Source: Flavobacterium sp. KJJ (GTDB lineage: Bacteria; Bacteroidota; Bacteroidia; Flavobacteriales; Flavobacteriaceae). From it: a stretch of 64,000 nt of DNA. Made by a program: the position numbers and the translations under genes. The stretch is from positions 186,001 to 250,000 of the forward strand of contig NZ_JARP01000001.1 in assembly GCF_000708595.2 (NCBI RefSeq), in the 5' to 3' direction. A model generated the notes under the pieces. That model did no database searches and had not been told where the DNA came from. It was given only the letters and a program-made list of their open reading frames with translations. Below are positions 61,952-64,000 of this stretch, piece after piece. The stretch's first letter is position 1, and the number at the start of each line of letters is the position of its first letter.

Positions 61952-63430
61952 TTATATAGAGAAGCTTGTTCCTTCTTTTCCGTCTTTCAGCTGAATGCCT
62001 AAAGCAATCAATTGATCACGAATTTGATCAGAAAGTGCAAAGTTTTTATCAGCTCTTGCTTGATTTCTCATACCAATAAGCATGTTTATAACGCCTTCTA
62101 ATTTATCATTATTACTGTCAGAAGCCTTTTCGTCGCTTAAGCCTAAAACATCAAAAACAAAAGCATTTACTGTTGTCGAAAATGTTTTTAAATCTTCAGC
62201 AGAAATAGTTTCTTTTCCTTCTTTTAATAAATTGATATATCGAACTGCTTCAAATAATTGTGCAATTAAAATAGGTGTATTAAAGTCGTCATTCATAGCA
62301 TCGTAAGACAACTGTTTCCAAGAAGCAATATCTAGAGAGCTAGTCGGACTTGCTGAGATACTAGGTAATGCGTCAACAGCTTCCATCAATCTTTTATAAC
62401 CTTTTTCTGCAGCTACAATGGCGTCATCAGAAAAATCTAAAATACTTCTGTAGTGTGCCTGCAGCATAAAAAAACGTGTTACAGAAGCTGAAAAAGCTTT
62501 GCTCAGAATATTGTTGTCTCCGCTTAAGATTTCACCTGGCAAAATATTATTTCCAGTTGATTTTGCCATTTTCTTACCGTTTAAAGTAAGCATATTGGCA
62601 TGCATCCAGTAATTTACTGGGGATTGACCAGTACAAGCTTCGTTTTGAGCAATTTCACATTCGTGGTGAGGAAATTTTAAATCCATTCCGCCTCCGTGAA
62701 TATCAAAATGATTTCCTAAATATTTTGTGCTCATTGCAGTACATTCTAAGTGCCATCCAGGGAAACCATCGCTCCACGGTGAAGGCCATCTCATGATATG
62801 TTCTGGTTCTGCCTTTTTCCAAAGTGCAAAATCCTGTGGGTTTCTCTTGTCAGACTGACCATCAAGATCACGGGTATTAGCAAGCATATCTTCGATATTT
62901 CTGCCGCTTAAAACTCCGTAATTGTTTGTTTCATTGTATTTAACCACATCAAAATAAACTGAACCGTTGGCAATATAGCCAATTCCGGTATCAATAATCT
63001 TTTTGATAATTTCTATTTGCTCTATAATATGTCCTGTAGCAGTTGGCTCAATACTTGGCGGTAAAAAGTTGAAAGCTTTTAGAATATCATGAAAATCAAC
63101 AGTATATCGCTGTACAACTTCCATTGGTTCTAACTGCTCTAAACGTGCTTTTTTTGCAATTTTGTCTTCACCTTCATCAACATCGTCTACAATATGACCA
63201 ACATCGGTAATATTTCGAACATAGCGAACTTTATAATCAAGATGCAAAAAATACCTGAATATTACATCAAAAGACATAAAAGTTCTAACATTTCCTAAGT
63301 GTACATTGCTATAAACCGTAGGTCCGCAAACATACATTCCAACATTTCCTTCATGAATTGGGCTGAAATTTTCTTTTTCACCCGAAAGTGAATTGTATAT
63401 TTTTAGATGTTGACTTGTATATAAAGGCAT
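61952..63430 (-). CDS. cysS: Cysteine--tRNA ligase
   Basis: 492 residues, class I synthetase. Charges tRNA-Cys. Motifs: zinc ligand Cys in [19 protein letters not shown] with HIGH-like [19 protein letters not shown] with zinc-binding Cys and [18 protein letters not shown], and KMSKS variant [11 protein letters not shown]-terminal helical anticodon region ends [11 protein letters not shown]. Starts 65 bp after folE on the same strand. Confidence 0.98.
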   Translation of the reverse strand: MPLYTSQHLKIYNSLSGEKENFSPIHEGNVGMYVCGPTVYSNVHLGNVRTFMSFDVIFRYFLHLDYKVRYVRNITDVGHIVDDVDEGEDKIAKKARLEQLEPMEVVQRYTVDFHDILKAFNFLPPSIEPTATGHIIEQIEIIKKIIDTGIGYIANGSVYFDVVKYNETNNYGVLSGRNIEDMLANTRDLDGQSDKRNPQDFALWKKAEPEHIMRWPSPWSDGFPGWHLECTAMSTKYLGNHFDIHGGGMDLKFPHHECEIAQNEACTGQSPVNYWMHANMLTLNGKKMAKSTGNNILPGEILSGDNNILSKAFSASVTRFFMLQAHYRSILDFSDDAIVAAEKGYKRLMEAVDALPSISASPTSSLDIASWKQLSYDAMNDDFNTPILIAQLFEAVRYINLLKEGKETISAEDLKTFSTTVNAFVFDVLGLSDEKASDSNNDKLEGVINMLIGMRNQARADKNFALSDQIRDQLIALGIQLKDGKEGTSFSI

Positions 63431-63495
63431 ATTTATTTTTGCTGTTTAATCGTTTAATTGTTTATATCTGATTTGGTTGGTGGTAACGAGATAAA

Positions 63496-64000
63496 CTAAA
63501 ATTGAGTTTCTAATTTAATGTAATCTAGAAATTCTCTTTTAGTTTGAGGGTCTTTAAATTTTCCGCCAAATTCAGATGTAACTGTACTGCTTTCGATATC
63601 TTTAATTCCTCTTGAATTAACACAAAGGTGTTTTGCATCGATAACACAGGCAACATCCTCTGTTCCTAAAGCTTTCTGAAGTTCTTGAACAATCTGCATT
63701 GTTAAGCGCTCTTGTACTTGAGGTCTTTTTGCATAATATTCTACAATTCGGTTCATTTTAGATAAACCAATAACTCTACCGCTTGAAATATAAGCTACAT
63801 GAGCTCTTCCAATAATTGGCAGTAAATGGTGTTCGCAGGTAGAATAAACGGTAATGTTTTTTTCAACTAACATTTCACCGTATTTGTAATTATTTTCAAA
63901 AGTTGATGCTTTTGGTTGTTTTGAAGGATTTAAACCACCAAAAATTTCCTTTACAAACATTTTTGCTACTCGGTTTGGAGTACCTTTTATGCTGTCATCT
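63496..64000 (-). CDS. folE: GTP cyclohydrolase I, 5' end cut off
   Basis: The gene continues past the right edge: codons for DDSIKGTPNRVAK precede MFVKEIFGGLNP without a stop, so the ATG at 63960 is internal. Converts GTP to dihydroneopterin triphosphate, the first step to tetrahydrofolate. Visible motifs: zinc site in YSTCEHHLLPIIGRAHVAYI and RPQVQERLTMQI, and catalytic HLCVNSRGIKD with the third zinc ligand Cys. About the last 168 residues of an expected 200-220 are present. Confidence 0.96.
   Translation of the reverse strand, partial: DDSIKGTPNRVAKMFVKEIFGGLNPSKQPKASTFENNYKYGEMLVEKNITVYSTCEHHLLPIIGRAHVAYISSGRVIGLSKMNRIVEYYAKRPQVQERLTMQIVQELQKALGTEDVACVIDAKHLCVNSRGIKDIESSTVTSEFGGKFKDPQTKREFLDYIKLETQF

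Overview
This is a 64-kb chromosomal window from a Flavobacterium-like member of the Bacteroidota. The evidence is low-GC AT-rich intergenic DNA, TAnnTTTG -7 boxes in place of E. coli-type -10 boxes, few recognisable Shine-Dalgarno sequences, a fused SecDF, many outer-membrane barrel and DUF families typical of Flavobacteriia, and characteristic degenerate intergenic repeats. I see no tRNA, rRNA, CRISPR array, prophage, transposase or integrase. Apart from a capsule/O-antigen-like glycan locus it reads as ordinary core chromosome.

Layout. 1-4 kb, minus strand: edge of peptidase T, a formylglycine-generating-enzyme-like protein, a DUF6515 protein and a porin. 4-11.2 kb: pyrD; a SatD-DUF3307 pair facing an HMG-CoA lyase gene across an array of four phased palindromes; a lipoprotein/DUF5723 pair; guaB. 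11.2-18.9 kb, minus: L,D-transpeptidase, a 57-residue small ORF, NUDIX hydrolase, purA, a Fur-family regulator, an unknown protein, the (p)ppGpp synthetase/hydrolase and a TrmH-type methyltransferase. 19-28.6 kb: DUF2167 and alkaline-phosphatase-superfamily genes, then a MoxR/DUF58/DUF4350/DUF4129/SpoIIM cluster with a divergent RDD gene. 28.6-30.5 kb: a Flavo-1-like RNA element, an exported CsgG-like protein and a TRIC channel. 30.6-39.4 kb: the glycan locus (FemAB-like transferase, DegT aminotransferase, flippase, acyltransferase, four glycosyltransferases, FdtA-like isomerase). 39.4-46.8 kb: ftsE, a 1004-residue TPR protein, PhzF, a plugless outer-membrane barrel and a Gre-like protein. 47-51 kb: two tandem asparagine synthetases. 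51-64 kb: M16 peptidase, gyrB, mdh, secDF, then on the minus strand lgt, yidD, cysS and folE, the last cut by the window edge.

How genes work together. guaB and purA are the two branch enzymes that turn IMP into GMP and AMP precursors, with pyrD for pyrimidines and the Rel protein for (p)ppGpp. The glycan locus holds FdtA-like and FdtB-like enzymes that together point to a dTDP-3-amino-3,6-dideoxyhexose; its dTDP-glucose enzymes must lie elsewhere. The MoxR cluster resembles Bacteroidota MoxR-vWA/DUF58 assemblies. secDF, lgt and yidD all serve envelope protein export or insertion.

Most notable: (1) four perfect TATTAC-N8-GTAATA palindromes at an exact 28-bp period beside a SatD gene whose product has an HTH-like C-terminus and a nucleotide-cyclase-like N-terminus, next to a membrane DUF3307 gene; (2) a second AsnB paralogue whose glutaminase residues are replaced (Cys2 to Ser, the Arg of HER to Ser, the Asn of NGE to Asp) while the synthetase motifs are kept; (3) two copies of a structured dispersed RNA-like element showing a compensatory base-pair change; (4) several families of degenerate palindromic word repeats between genes.
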